Assembly (NCBI GenBank): GCA_963777915.1
Contig: CAVZSH010000003.1
Location: forward strand, 558,001 to 622,000
DNA length: 64,000 nt
Direction of reading: 5' to 3'
Origin: CAVUPF01 sp963777915
GTDB lineage: Bacteria > Actinomycetota > Thermoleophilia > Solirubrobacterales > 70-9
This document shows positions 39,145 through 48,008 of this stretch, piece after piece. Under the pieces are notes generated by a model, which saw nothing but the letters and a program-made list of their open reading frames with translations, had not been told where the DNA came from and searched no databases. Position numbers and translations under genes: made by a program. Position 1 is the stretch's first letter. Each line of letters begins with the position of its first letter.

Positions 39145-39660
39145 GTGGAAGCGGTCCTGTTCTTCGGAGCGGCGATCGGGGCCCTTGGCGGCGCGATCGG
39201 CGTCGTTGCCCTGCGCAACCCGTTCTACAGCGTGCTGGCCCTGATCGTCCACCTCTTCTCGCTCGCCGTGCTCTTCCTGCTGCTCACCGCGGCCTTCGTC
39301 GCCGCCGCGCAGGTGGTCGTCTATGCCGGCGCGGTAATGGTCCTCTACGTCTTCGTCGTCGCCTATGTGGGCAGTGGCGGCGAGTCGGCCTGGGAGCCGA
39401 TCCCCGGGCAGCGCTTCCTCGCGCCCCTGCTCGGCGCTGCGCTCTTCGTCGAGCTCTCGATCGCTGTCCTGGCCTCCTCGCTGCTGGCGCTCGGTACCGA
39501 CGGACCGCACGTCAACCGCGGCTTCGGCAACCCCGCTGCGATCGGCCGCCTTTTGTTAGAGCGCTTCCTTGTCCCCTTCGAGGCGTCCTCGATCCTGCTG
39601 CTGCTGGCGGCGGTAGGGGCGGTAGTCCTCGCCGGGCGCAAGCGAGGTGAGCCTGCGTGA
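39145..39660 (+). CDS. nuoJ: NADH-quinone oxidoreductase subunit J
   Basis: 171 residues, five transmembrane helices: EAVLFFGAAIGALGGAIGVVAL, then RNPFYSVLALIVHLFSLAVLFLLL and QVVVYAGAVMVLYVFVV, which contains the mobile third-helix motif. GTG 39145 follows the nuoI stop directly, and the stop overlaps the nuoK start by 4 bases. It is a membrane-arm subunit near the quinone site. Confidence 0.94.
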   Translation: MEAVLFFGAAIGALGGAIGVVALRNPFYSVLALIVHLFSLAVLFLLLTAAFVAAAQVVVYAGAVMVLYVFVVAYVGSGGESAWEPIPGQRFLAPLLGAALFVELSIAVLASSLLALGTDGPHVNRGFGNPAAIGRLLLERFLVPFEASSILLLLAAVGAVVLAGRKRGEPA

Positions 39661-39956
39661 GCATCGAGTGGTACGTGGTCCTCTCGGCGCTGCTCTTCAC
39701 GGTCGGCGCGGTGGGGATCCTGATCCGGCGCAGCCCGATGGTGATCCTGCTCTGCCTGGAGTTGATGCTGAACGCCGGCAACCTGGCGCTGGTCGCCTTC
39801 AGCCGCATGGTCGGCAACCAGCAGGGGCAGATCTTCGCCCTGGTCGTGATGGTGGTCGCCGCCTGCGAGGTCGTAGTCGGCCTGGGTCTGATCGTGGCCC
39901 TGTTCCGCCGCAAGCTGCCGCTCAACGTCGATGACCTGAGGGGGTTGCGCGGGTGA
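39657..39956 (+). CDS. nuoK: NADH-quinone oxidoreductase subunit K
   Basis: 99 residues, three helices. GILIRRSPMVILLCLELMLNAGNLALVAF includes the conserved membrane Glu in LELMLNA, and the second Glu is in AACEVVVGLGLIVALF. The small size is normal. GTG 39657 and the GTG of nuoL both overlap neighbouring stops by 4 bases. It takes part in the proton channel line. Confidence 0.95.
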   Translation: MSIEWYVVLSALLFTVGAVGILIRRSPMVILLCLELMLNAGNLALVAFSRMVGNQQGQIFALVVMVVAACEVVVGLGLIVALFRRKLPLNVDDLRGLRG

Positions 39957-41962
39957 GTGTGACGGCCTGGGCCTGGTTGGTCCTGCTCTTTCCGCTGCTC
40001 GGCTCGATCGTGATCGCGCTCGGCTTCCGCGCGATCCCGACCCGCGCCGCCGGGGCGATCGGCACCGCCTCGATCGGGCTCGCCTTCGCATGCGGACTCG
40101 CCGCCCTGATCGGCCTGCTCGGCTCCTCGCCCGACGCCCGCCACCACGCCTCCTCGCTGTGGGAATACGCAAGCGCCGCCGGCCTGCAGATCAAGCTCGG
40201 AATCTTCGTCGACCCGCTCTCGGTCTTCATGGTCTTGATCGTCACCGGAGTCTCGACCCTGATCCACCTCTACTCCTACGGCTACATGCGCTCCGATGAG
40301 GGCTACCACCGCTTCTTCAGCTACCTCAACTTCTTCGTCTTCTCGATGCTGCTGCTGGTCCTCGCCGGCAACTTCGTGCTGTTGATCGTCGGCTGGGCCT
40401 TCGTCGGCTTCGCCTCCTATGCGCTGATCAGCTTCTGGTATCGGCGCACGACCGCGACCCGAGCGGGGATGAAGGCCTTCGTGATCAACGTGGTCGGCGA
40501 CATCGGCCTGGTCCTCGCAGCCTTGTTGATCTTCCGCGAAGTGGGGAGCTTCGAATACGGCACGGTCTTCGCCAGGGCGCCACACGTCTTCCACACCAAC
40601 GAGTGGTCGGTGACGGCGATCTGCCTGCTGCTGCTGGTCGGCGCCTTTGCCAAGTCGGCGCAACTCCCGTTCCACACCTGGCTGCCCGATGCCATGGAGG
40701 GGCCCACCCCGGTCTCCTCGTTGATCCACGCGGCGACGATGGTGACCGCCGGCGTCTACCTGATCGCCCGTACCCACATCCTCTTCGTCCTCGCCCCGAC
40801 CGCCGCCGACATAGCCGCCTTCGTCGGCCTCGCGACGCTGCTGGTTGCCGGGACGATCGCGCTGGTGATGACCGACCTGAAGCGAGCCATCGCCTACTCG
40901 ACGATGAGCCAGATCGGCTACATGATCATGGGCGTCTCAATCGGCGCCTACAGCGCCGGCCTCTTTCACCTGATGACCCACGCCTTCTTCAAGGCGCTGC
41001 TGTTCATGGCCGCCGGCTCGATCATCGCCGCGATGGCGAATGAGCAGAACATCGACCGGATGAGCGGCTTCGGGAGGACGATGCGCTTCACCTCGATCAC
41101 GATGCTCTGCGGCGGGCTGGCGCTGGCCGCGTTCCCCGGCACCTCCGGCTTCTTCTCCAAGGACGAGATCCTCGCCTACGCGACGGCGCGCGGCGGCATG
41201 TACTTGATCTTCACCGTGCTCGGCTACTTCGGCGCCCTGCTGACCGCGATCTACACCTTCCGGCTGATCTTCCGCGTCCTTCCCGGACGCCCCTGCAAGG
41301 AGGCCCAGGAGCTGATCGACAGCGGCCATGTGGTCCACGCCCACCCGGTCAACCCGGCGAGCGGCGAGGAGGAGGACACCGATGTCGGCTTCCCCGGTGC
41401 CGAACACCACATCGCCGAGTCCTCGCCGCCGATGAAGATCGCGATGGGCGTGCTCGCCTTCCTGGCGCTGTTCGCCGGCTTCATCCAGGTGCCGGGCGTC
41501 GACGACGCGATCACCAAGTTCCTCGAACCGGTCTTCGCCGACTCTCCGCTTGCCGCGATCCACCCCTCGGTCGCGGCATCCTGGGAGGGTCTGGGGATCG
41601 GCGCGGCGATCTCACTCGCCGGGATCGGGATCGCCTACTGGCTCTATGTGGCTCGGCCCGAGACCCCGGCGAAGCTGATCCGTCGCTTCGGGGCGCTGCA
41701 CACCTTCCTGGTCAACAAGTGGTACTTCGATGAGCTGATCGACGTAGTGGTGGTGCGACCGGCGCTTGCAGTCGGCCGCTTCGCCAACCGCACCTTCGAG
41801 CGCGTCGTCGTCGACGGCCTCGTCACCGGCACCGAGGAGGTGGTCGGCGGCGCCGGACGGGTCGTCCGCACCGTGCAGAGCGGCTTCGTCCGCAGCTACG
41901 CGCTGCTCTTGATCGCCGGCTTCGCCGGGCTCGCCCTCTACTTCCTGCTGAGCGCATCGTGA
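39953..41962 (+). CDS. nuoL: NADH-quinone oxidoreductase subunit L
   Basis: 669 residues, an antiporter-like proton-pumping subunit. STLIHLYSYGYMRSDEGYHRFF, GWAFVGFASYALISFWY, KSAQLPFHTWLPDAMEGPTPVSSLIHAATMV and AYSTMSQIGYM are typical. The conserved Lys/Glu pairs lie in these helices. A hydrophilic stretch of about 45 residues (EAQELIDSGHVVHAHPVNP...) interrupts the C-terminal third before the lateral helix, longer than in some relatives. Both ends overlap neighbours by 4 bases. Confidence 0.96.
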   Translation: MSVTAWAWLVLLFPLLGSIVIALGFRAIPTRAAGAIGTASIGLAFACGLAALIGLLGSSPDARHHASSLWEYASAAGLQIKLGIFVDPLSVFMVLIVTGVSTLIHLYSYGYMRSDEGYHRFFSYLNFFVFSMLLLVLAGNFVLLIVGWAFVGFASYALISFWYRRTTATRAGMKAFVINVVGDIGLVLAALLIFREVGSFEYGTVFARAPHVFHTNEWSVTAICLLLLVGAFAKSAQLPFHTWLPDAMEGPTPVSSLIHAATMVTAGVYLIARTHILFVLAPTAADIAAFVGLATLLVAGTIALVMTDLKRAIAYSTMSQIGYMIMGVSIGAYSAGLFHLMTHAFFKALLFMAAGSIIAAMANEQNIDRMSGFGRTMRFTSITMLCGGLALAAFPGTSGFFSKDEILAYATARGGMYLIFTVLGYFGALLTAIYTFRLIFRVLPGRPCKEAQELIDSGHVVHAHPVNPASGEEEDTDVGFPGAEHHIAESSPPMKIAMGVLAFLALFAGFIQVPGVDDAITKFLEPVFADSPLAAIHPSVAASWEGLGIGAAISLAGIGIAYWLYVARPETPAKLIRRFGALHTFLVNKWYFDELIDVVVVRPALAVGRFANRTFERVVVDGLVTGTEEVVGGAGRVVRTVQSGFVRSYALLLIAGFAGLALYFLLSAS

Positions 41963-43455
41963 TCAACCTTCTCCTCTGGACACCGCTCGCCTTCGGCCTC
42001 CTCGGCCTCTTCCTGCCGAAGCGCGCGACCGGCTGGTGGGCGACGCTGGGCTGCCTGGCGACGCTGGGTCTGGCGATCGCCGTCCTCGCCGGCTTTGACT
42101 CGAGCGCGAGCGGCCTCCAGGACACCGTCAACCTGAGCTGGATCCCGGGCCTCGGTGTCTCCTACAGCCTCGGGGTCGACGGGCTCAACGTCTTCCTGGT
42201 GCTGCTGACCGCGGTGCTTTGGAGCGGCGCCACCGCGTTCGCCGCCTTCCGCGAACAGGAGCGCCCACAGCTCTTCTTCTTCCTGATGCTGCTCGGCGAG
42301 ACCGCGACCCTCGGCTCCTACCTCGCCCAGGACCTGCTCCTCTTCGTCCTCTTCTTCGACCTGATGCTGGTCCCGTTCTACTTCCTCTTCGGCGCCTGGG
42401 GCACGGACCGTGCCGACGGCGTCACCGCATCGGCGGCGACGCTGAAGATGATCGTCTATACGCTGATCGGCTCGCTGTTGATGTTGGTCGGGGCGATCGC
42501 CACCGCGATCCTCTCCGCCCACGGCGGCCACATCACCTTCTCGATCGCCGCGCTCGCCAAGCACCCGCTCAGCGACGGCAGCCAACGCTGGATCTTCTGG
42601 TTCTTCGCCGCCGCCTTCCTGGTCAAGATGCCCGCCTTCTTGCTGCACGGCTGGATGCCCGATGCCTACCGCGCCGCGCCGCTGCCAGCGCTGGCGGTCT
42701 TCTCGGGGGTGCTTGCCAAGGTCGGGGCCTACGGATTCCTGCGGATCGTGCTGCCGCTCTTCCCTGCCGCAACTGTGCAGTTCCAAGAGGTGATCCTGGT
42801 GATCGCCCTGGCCTCGATCCTCTACGGCTCGGTGATGGCCTTCACCCAGACCAATGTGCGGCTGATCGCCGGCTACTCCTCGGTGGCACAGCTCGGCTTC
42901 ATCACCGCCGGGATATTCGCGCTGCGCGCCGACGGAGCCGACGGGGCGATCCTGCAGATGGTCAACCACGGGCTCGTGGTGGCGCCGATCTTCATCATCG
43001 TCGCGATCCTGGTCGAGCGAACCGGCACCGAGGACCTGCGCCAGATGGGCGGGATGGCGCTGCGTGCCCCGGTGCTGGCGGCGCTCTTTTTGATCGTCTC
43101 CCTGGCGACCCTGGCGATGCCCGGGTCGGCCAACTTCATCGGCGAGTTCTACATCCTCAACGGGCTCTTCCAGTCGAAGATCGTCTTCGCCTTCATCGCG
43201 ATCTCCGGCGTCGCGATGTCGGCCTACTACGCGCTGCGCCTCTACCAGCGCACGATGCACAACCGCAAGCCCGACGGGATCGCCTCGCGGGAGATCGCCT
43301 GGCGCGACGGCGTCGTCCTCGCCCCACTCGTCCTTTGCATCCTCGCCCTCGCCCTCTACCCGCAGTTGATCCTGAAGCGCACCGACCCCTCGGTGCAAGC
43401 GCAACTCAGCGCCGTGCAGCCAGCACCCACGAACACGACCCTCGCCAGCCGATGA
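41959..43455 (+). CDS. nuoM: NADH-quinone oxidoreductase subunit M
   Basis: 498 residues, a second antiporter-like subunit. SLGVDGLNVFLVLLTAVL, FFDLMLVPFYFLFGAWG, KMPAFLLHGWMPDAYRAAPLPALAVFSGVLAKVGAYGFLRI and AGYSSVAQLGFI mark it as NuoM. GTG 41959 overlaps the nuoL stop, and the stop overlaps the nuoN ATG. The C-terminal 25 residues are hydrophilic (RTDPSVQAQLSAVQPAPTN). Confidence 0.96.
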   Translation: MINLLLWTPLAFGLLGLFLPKRATGWWATLGCLATLGLAIAVLAGFDSSASGLQDTVNLSWIPGLGVSYSLGVDGLNVFLVLLTAVLWSGATAFAAFREQERPQLFFFLMLLGETATLGSYLAQDLLLFVLFFDLMLVPFYFLFGAWGTDRADGVTASAATLKMIVYTLIGSLLMLVGAIATAILSAHGGHITFSIAALAKHPLSDGSQRWIFWFFAAAFLVKMPAFLLHGWMPDAYRAAPLPALAVFSGVLAKVGAYGFLRIVLPLFPAATVQFQEVILVIALASILYGSVMAFTQTNVRLIAGYSSVAQLGFITAGIFALRADGADGAILQMVNHGLVVAPIFIIVAILVERTGTEDLRQMGGMALRAPVLAALFLIVSLATLAMPGSANFIGEFYILNGLFQSKIVFAFIAISGVAMSAYYALRLYQRTMHNRKPDGIASREIAWRDGVVLAPLVLCILALALYPQLILKRTDPSVQAQLSAVQPAPTNTTLASR

Positions 43456-44972
43456 GCTTCCACGCACCGCACCTGGACTACGCCGGGCTCTCGCCCCTGA
43501 TCGCGCTTACCGTAGGGCTCTGCATCGTGCTGCTCGGCGGCGTCTTTGGGCGCGCTAGGCGGGCGGTGCCGGCGCTCACGCTGATCACGCTCGCGGCCAC
43601 CGCAGGGCTCTTGATCTGGCAATGGGACGGGGGCGAGGTGCTTCTCAGCGGCGCGCTGCGTCTCGACGATCTGGCGATCTCGATCTCGTTGATCGCCATC
43701 CTCACTGCCGCCTTCGCGGTCCTCCTCTCAGTCGGTGAGCCCGCCGCCGAGCAGGTCGGGCAAGGCGAGTACCACGCGCTTCTGCTCGGCTCGGTCTTGG
43801 GCATGACGCTGCTGGCCCAGGCACAGAACCTGGTCAGCTTCTTTGTCGCGATTGAGACCCTCTCGATCCCGCTCTACATCCTCTGCGCGACCAATCTTCG
43901 CCGCGAGCACTCGCTGGAGTCGGGGCTGAAGTATCTGATCGTCGGCTCGCTCGGCTCGGCGACTCTGCTCTACGGGATGGCGTTCCTCTATGGCGGCACC
44001 GGCTCTACCGGCTTTGACGGGATCGCCGCGGGAATCGCTCGCCATGGGGTTCTGGGCGACCCGCTGATCCTGGTCGGGATTGCCCTGGCGACGGTCGGCC
44101 TCGCCTTCAAGACCTCGATCGCCCCCTTCCACCAGTGGACGCCGGACGTCTATGAGGGAGCCCCCACCCCGATCACCGCCTTCATGGCGGTGGCGACCAA
44201 GGCGGCTGCCTTCGCCGTCTTCGTGCGCTTCTTCGACGTCGCTCTGGCGCCGCAGGCAAGCGAGTGGCAGCCCGCGCTGGCGGTCCTTGCCGCGATCTCG
44301 ATCGTGGTCGGCAATGTCGGCGCCCTCGGGCAGGCCTCGCTGAAGCGGATGCTCGGCTACTCCGGCGTCGCCCAGGCCGGCTACATGCTGGGCGGCATTG
44401 TCGTCGCCTCGAAGGCCGGGATAGACGCCCTCGTCTTCTACCTCGCCGTTTACGCCTTTATGAACCTCGCCGCCTTTGCGGTGATCGTCGCCCGCGAGCG
44501 CGAGACCGCCTATGGCGATGAGCTCCGCGCCGTGCAGGGGCTCGGACGCGAGCGCCCGCTGCTCGCTTGGCCGCTGACGATCGCGATGCTCGGCCTGGCC
44601 GGGCTGCCGGCGACGGCAGGCTTTATCGGCAAGCTCTACCTGATCGAGGCGCTGGTCGAAGGCAGCTACACCTGGCTTGCGGTCTTCATCGCGGTCGGCA
44701 CGATGATCTCCCTGGCCTACTACCTGCGGGTCGTCGCGGCGATGTGGATGCGGCCGGGCGATGAGCCCGCTGCAGGGACCGCCGCGACACCTGCGATCGC
44801 CGGGGCCTCCCCTGAGGCCGACCCGATCGACCCCGAGGCAGGCAACCGCCTCTACCTGGTTGCTCCCGCCCTGCTCGCCGCGGCGGCCGTTGTCTTCTTC
44901 GGAATCATCCCCCAGCCCCTGGTCGCCTTCGCCCAGCACGCCGGCGCCTCGATCGCCCAGTTCCTTCCCTGA
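43452..44972 (+). CDS. nuoN: NADH-quinone oxidoreductase subunit N
   Basis: 506 residues, the third antiporter-like subunit and last of the 14. FFVAIETLSIPLYILCA, GLAFKTSIAPFHQWTPDVYEGAPTPITAFMAV and MLGYSGVAQAGYML are the hallmarks. An Ala/Pro-rich loop (GDEPAAGTAATPAIAGASPEADP) precedes the last helix. ATG 43452 overlaps the nuoM stop. A VOC-family gene starts 8 bases after its stop and probably shares the message. Confidence 0.96.
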   Translation: MSFHAPHLDYAGLSPLIALTVGLCIVLLGGVFGRARRAVPALTLITLAATAGLLIWQWDGGEVLLSGALRLDDLAISISLIAILTAAFAVLLSVGEPAAEQVGQGEYHALLLGSVLGMTLLAQAQNLVSFFVAIETLSIPLYILCATNLRREHSLESGLKYLIVGSLGSATLLYGMAFLYGGTGSTGFDGIAAGIARHGVLGDPLILVGIALATVGLAFKTSIAPFHQWTPDVYEGAPTPITAFMAVATKAAAFAVFVRFFDVALAPQASEWQPALAVLAAISIVVGNVGALGQASLKRMLGYSGVAQAGYMLGGIVVASKAGIDALVFYLAVYAFMNLAAFAVIVARERETAYGDELRAVQGLGRERPLLAWPLTIAMLGLAGLPATAGFIGKLYLIEALVEGSYTWLAVFIAVGTMISLAYYLRVVAAMWMRPGDEPAAGTAATPAIAGASPEADPIDPEAGNRLYLVAPALLAAAAVVFFGIIPQPLVAFAQHAGASIAQFLP

Positions 44973-44980
44973 GCCTCCCG

Positions 44981-45361
44981 ATGCTCCACCACGCCTCGAT
45001 CGAGATCGAGCCGGCGGAGATCGAGCGCGCCACCCAGTTCTGGGTGCTGCTCGGCTTTAACCTGGTGGAGCCGCCTGGAGCGCTCCTCGGCGCCTCCGTC
45101 TGGCTCGAGCGGGCGGGGACTCAGGTCCACCTGATCGCCGCCAAGGAACCGACCGTCCCCCAGCGCGGCCATCTGGCGGTCATCCCACCGGACTTCGGGC
45201 TAGCGGTGGCGCAGCTACGTGAGCACGGCTTCGAGGTGACCGACAAACGCAAGCTCTGGGGCTCTCCCCGAGCCCTCGCGATCGCCCCAGGAGGCCACCG
45301 GGTCGAGCTCGTGGCCACGCCGCCCCCCGACGGCGGCCGCAGGGAGGTGCTCGCGTCCTAG
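44981..45361 (+). CDS. VOC/glyoxalase-superfamily protein
   Basis: 126 residues, one vicinal-oxygen-chelate module pair: LHHASIEIEPAEIERATQFWVLLGFNLVEPP, then TQVHLIAAKEP, RGHLAVIPPDFGLAVAQLREHGFEV and GGHRVELVATPP. His4, His55 and the late Glu are possible metal ligands, but the substrate is unknown. It lies 8 bases after nuoN and ends just before a 16-bp palindrome, so it may be a passenger in the nuo transcript. There is no evidence that it is part of complex I. Confidence 0.8.
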   Translation: MLHHASIEIEPAEIERATQFWVLLGFNLVEPPGALLGASVWLERAGTQVHLIAAKEPTVPQRGHLAVIPPDFGLAVAQLREHGFEVTDKRKLWGSPRALAIAPGGHRVELVATPPPDGGRREVLAS

Positions 45362-45364
45362 CCG

Positions 45365-45380
45365 GCCGCCTGCAGGCGGC
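45365..45380. terminator. Perfect palindrome after the nuo-VOC operon
   Basis: GCCGCCTGCAGGCGGC is a perfect 16-bp palindrome (6-bp stem, TGCA loop) starting 3 bases after the VOC stop. There is no T-tract. Its place at the end of the 15-gene nuo-VOC transcription unit supports a terminator role. Confidence 0.55.
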
Positions 45381-45477
45381 GCCCGAAGTTGTCGCCTTTG
45401 AGCCGAGGCGCAGCCCTTCTCACCGCGATCGCTGCTGGTGGATGCGGACCCCTGCGGGGCCCGTCGTGTCGCGCGGT

Positions 45478-45483
45478 TACGAT
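45478..45483 (+). promoter_or_regulatory. -10 box of the double ThyX gene
   Basis: TACGAT lies 7 bases before GTG 45491 and contains part of the ATG at 45482, so that ATG is unlikely to be transcribed. Confidence 0.5.
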
Positions 45484-45490
45484 GCGCCCG

Positions 45491-47125
45491 GTGCGCTACC
45501 CGGTCGAGGATTTCACCCCCGAGGAGAGAACGATCCTCGCTTCCCACTTCACCAACCTCGACCGCCCGGTGTTCGCCCTCGTCAACTTGCCGGAGACCGT
45601 CAAGGGAGCTCTTTTTGCCCGCTATTCGCGCTATTCGGGGACCGTTCGGCGCCTCTACCTGGAGGAGTTCGCTGCCGATTCCCCACCCGGCGGGCGCCCC
45701 TTTGACGCGGAGGAGGGAGAGCGAGCGGCGAAGCTCTATGAGCGGGTGTTCCTCGGCTACGGCGACGACTCAATCGCCCAGGTCGGTGGCGCCCACGTGG
45801 CCTGTGAGTGGGTCTCGAACATCCTCACCAAGGTCCTCCAGCGCGGCCGCCTCGCAGCCTACCTGGAGCAGTCGACCCGCTACATCCCTTACGACAAGCC
45901 GCTCGAGGCATCCGCCGCGGGCGGCTACCGCTACTACCGCGACGAGCAGCTTGGCCCGCAGTTCGGGACGGCGATGGACGAGTTATTCGGGATTTACTCG
46001 CGATCGCTGCGCGAGGTCGAGTCGTGGGCGTCGGAGCGCTGGCCTCGTGGGGAAGCCGAGCCGGAGCGCGCCTGGGAGCGCTCGATCCGGGCCAAGGCGC
46101 TCGACCTGCTGCGCGGCCTGCTCCCCGCCGCGACGCTGAGCCACGTCGGCATCTTCGCCTCGGGGCAGGCCTACGAGCAGCTGATCCTGCGGCTGATGTC
46201 CTCGCCGCTGCCGGAGGCGCGCGATTACGGCGGGATGATCCTGCACGAGCTGCAGCAGGTGATGCCAAGCTTCGTTTCCCGGGTCGAGCGGCCCGACCGC
46301 GGCGGCGAGTGGGTCGCCTACCTGCGGCAGCGCCGCGAGGCGACCGAGGGTTGGGTGGCGCGGCTCGGGCTCGATCGTCGCGGCGCAGGCGAGGACGCGC
46401 CCTCGGTCGAGCTGGTCCACGTCGATGGCACCGAAGAGGACCTGCTCGCCGCCTGCCTGTTCGAGTCGGCGGGCAGGCCGGAGACCGAGATCCTCGCCCG
46501 TCTCGACGTGCTCGACCGCTCCGAGCGGGCCGAGCTGCTGGGCGCGCTGGTAGGCGAGCGCGTCAACCGCCGCCACCGCCCCGGCCGCGGCTTTGAGGCG
46601 CTGCGCTATCGCTTCGAGATCGTCTCCGACTACGGCGCCTTCCGCGATCTCCAGCGACACCGGATGCTGACCTGCCAGTGGCAGCGGTTGGGGCCCGAGC
46701 TCGGGGCGGGAGTGCCTGGCGAGGTCCGCGAAGCGGGGGTCGGTGAGGAGTTCGACCGGGCCCTGGAGATCTCCCGCACCGAGTATGAGCGGCTCGCCGC
46801 CGCTGGTCTGGGCGAGCAGGCCCCCTACGCTCTCAGCCTCGCCTATCGGATCCGCTACACGCTGGACCTCAACGCTCGCGAGGCGATGCACCTGATCGAG
46901 CTGCGCTCCGGCCGTGAGGGACACCCGACCTACCGGGCGATCGCCCAGGCGATGCACGAGCGGATTGCCGCCATCCACCCCGCCGTCGCCGCGGCGATGA
47001 CCCACGTCGACACCTCACAGGAGCCGCGACTTGAGCGGATCCTCAGCGAGATCCGCACCCAGCGCAAACGATCCCAGGCTGCCGAGCACGTCACCTCACC
47101 GCCGGGGCTCAACCCGCTCGGCTGA
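45491..47125 (+). CDS. thyX: Double-length FAD-dependent thymidylate synthase-like protein (tandem ThyX)
   Basis: 544 residues, about twice the usual ThyX. The N-half has YGDDSIAQVGGAHVACEWVSN, then QRGRLAAYLEQSTRY (about 117-131), the ThyX motif in which the RHR triplet reads RGR but the S-x-R-Y end is kept. The C-half has FRDLQRHRMLTCQWQRLG (RHR at 389-391, S-x-R-Y end lost), then LDLNAREAMHLIELRSGREGHPTYR, the typical dUMP-binding end. The two halves seem to share one motif set between them. The expected reaction is dUMP to dTMP with methylene-tetrahydrofolate, FAD and NADPH. GTG 45491 is preferred to ATG 45482 because TACGAT spans the latter. Confidence 0.82.
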   Translation: MRYPVEDFTPEERTILASHFTNLDRPVFALVNLPETVKGALFARYSRYSGTVRRLYLEEFAADSPPGGRPFDAEEGERAAKLYERVFLGYGDDSIAQVGGAHVACEWVSNILTKVLQRGRLAAYLEQSTRYIPYDKPLEASAAGGYRYYRDEQLGPQFGTAMDELFGIYSRSLREVESWASERWPRGEAEPERAWERSIRAKALDLLRGLLPAATLSHVGIFASGQAYEQLILRLMSSPLPEARDYGGMILHELQQVMPSFVSRVERPDRGGEWVAYLRQRREATEGWVARLGLDRRGAGEDAPSVELVHVDGTEEDLLAACLFESAGRPETEILARLDVLDRSERAELLGALVGERVNRRHRPGRGFEALRYRFEIVSDYGAFRDLQRHRMLTCQWQRLGPELGAGVPGEVREAGVGEEFDRALEISRTEYERLAAAGLGEQAPYALSLAYRIRYTLDLNAREAMHLIELRSGREGHPTYRAIAQAMHERIAAIHPAVAAAMTHVDTSQEPRLERILSEIRTQRKRSQAAEHVTSPPGLNPLG

Positions 47126-47133
47126 GCCTCGCC

Positions 47134-48000
47134 CTAGTCGCGCTGCTTGCGCTTGCGGCGCTCGCCGTCCTGCGGTTCGAGGGAAGGCGGCGCCTCGGGG
47201 TCCGCGCTCGATGGGCCGTCGCCGTTGCCGGCGCTCAGGGCCGCACTCGCCTTCTCGCCGGGTGTGGGAAAGGGGACCGCTTCGCCGGCGGCCCAGGCAG
47301 CCGGGCGGCCACCGCGGACCTTCCCCAGCAGCACGAGGGCGAGGTATACGAACCAGAGCAGAGCGAACTGGAAGAAGATGAAGGAGACGGCGCCGAGCCC
47401 CATCCCCAGCGCCCCCCAAAAGCGACTCAGCAAACCGGTCCGCATCGCATACAGCGAGGTGTAGACCATCGCGACCAGGAAGCCGAGCTGGCCCGCGATG
47501 CCGAACCCCGCGGCCAGCGGGCGCAGCGGCGCGTTGTCGATCGCTTCTGAGGCGATCTTGTTGGCATGTTCGCCGCTCAGCGAGGCCCCGTGGGCGAGCA
47601 GCCGCGGCACGTCATTGGAAACGAATGTCGACGCGGCGTGAAGCGTCGAGATGCCGCTGAGGATGGCGAGCGCCGAGAGGAACAGTGGCGCCGCGACGAC
47701 TACCCCGACCAGCTGCCCGCGCATTTTCTCGCTGCGCGCCTTCGCAGCTCGGAAGAGGTAGTAGAGCGGCGCCGCCAGCAGCCCTACCCCGATCGCCTGA
47801 ATGATGCTGGAGAGCATCTGGGCAGTGCGGTGCTGGTTTACGTCCTGCAGCAGGGTCGAGTCGCCGCTGCCGGTGCCGACCGCCTGGGTGACAATCGCGA
47901 TCGCGACGATCACAAGCGCCACCGCAGCAAGTGCCGCAATCGCCGCCGGGACCGCCCAGCGGCGCTCCCACTCCAGCACCTCCGCCTTGCTCAGCCGCAC
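47134..48000 (-). CDS. Multi-pass membrane protein of unknown function
   Basis: 288 residues, about five or six transmembrane helices: AIAALAAVALVIVAIAIVTQAV, SSIIQAIGVGLLAAPLYYLF, LVGVVVAAPLFLSALAILSG, AAGFGIAGQLGFLVAMVYTSLYAM and GLGAVSFIFFQFALLWFVYLALVLL. A cytoplasmic Pro/Glu-rich C-terminal tail ends in a basic stretch (GERRKRKQRD). The overall plan recalls DUF4386-type proteins, but I am not sure of the family. GTG 48000 starts 8 bases after the CBS gene on the same strand, so they are probably co-transcribed. Confidence 0.75.
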   Translation of the reverse strand: MRLSKAEVLEWERRWAVPAAIAALAAVALVIVAIAIVTQAVGTGSGDSTLLQDVNQHRTAQMLSSIIQAIGVGLLAAPLYYLFRAAKARSEKMRGQLVGVVVAAPLFLSALAILSGISTLHAASTFVSNDVPRLLAHGASLSGEHANKIASEAIDNAPLRPLAAGFGIAGQLGFLVAMVYTSLYAMRTGLLSRFWGALGMGLGAVSFIFFQFALLWFVYLALVLLGKVRGGRPAAWAAGEAVPFPTPGEKASAALSAGNGDGPSSADPEAPPSLEPQDGERRKRKQRD

Positions 48001-48008
48001 GCTTACGC

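Noticed and set aside
41938..43467. Long frame antisense to nuoM
   Set aside because: Composed of Gln/Glu/Arg/His-rich shadow sequence; nuoM is intact on the plus strand.
45482..45484. ATG as start of the double ThyX
   Set aside because: It is part of the TACGAT -10 hexamer; GTG 45491 fits the spacing seen at other genes and the protein still starts ahead of the conserved region.
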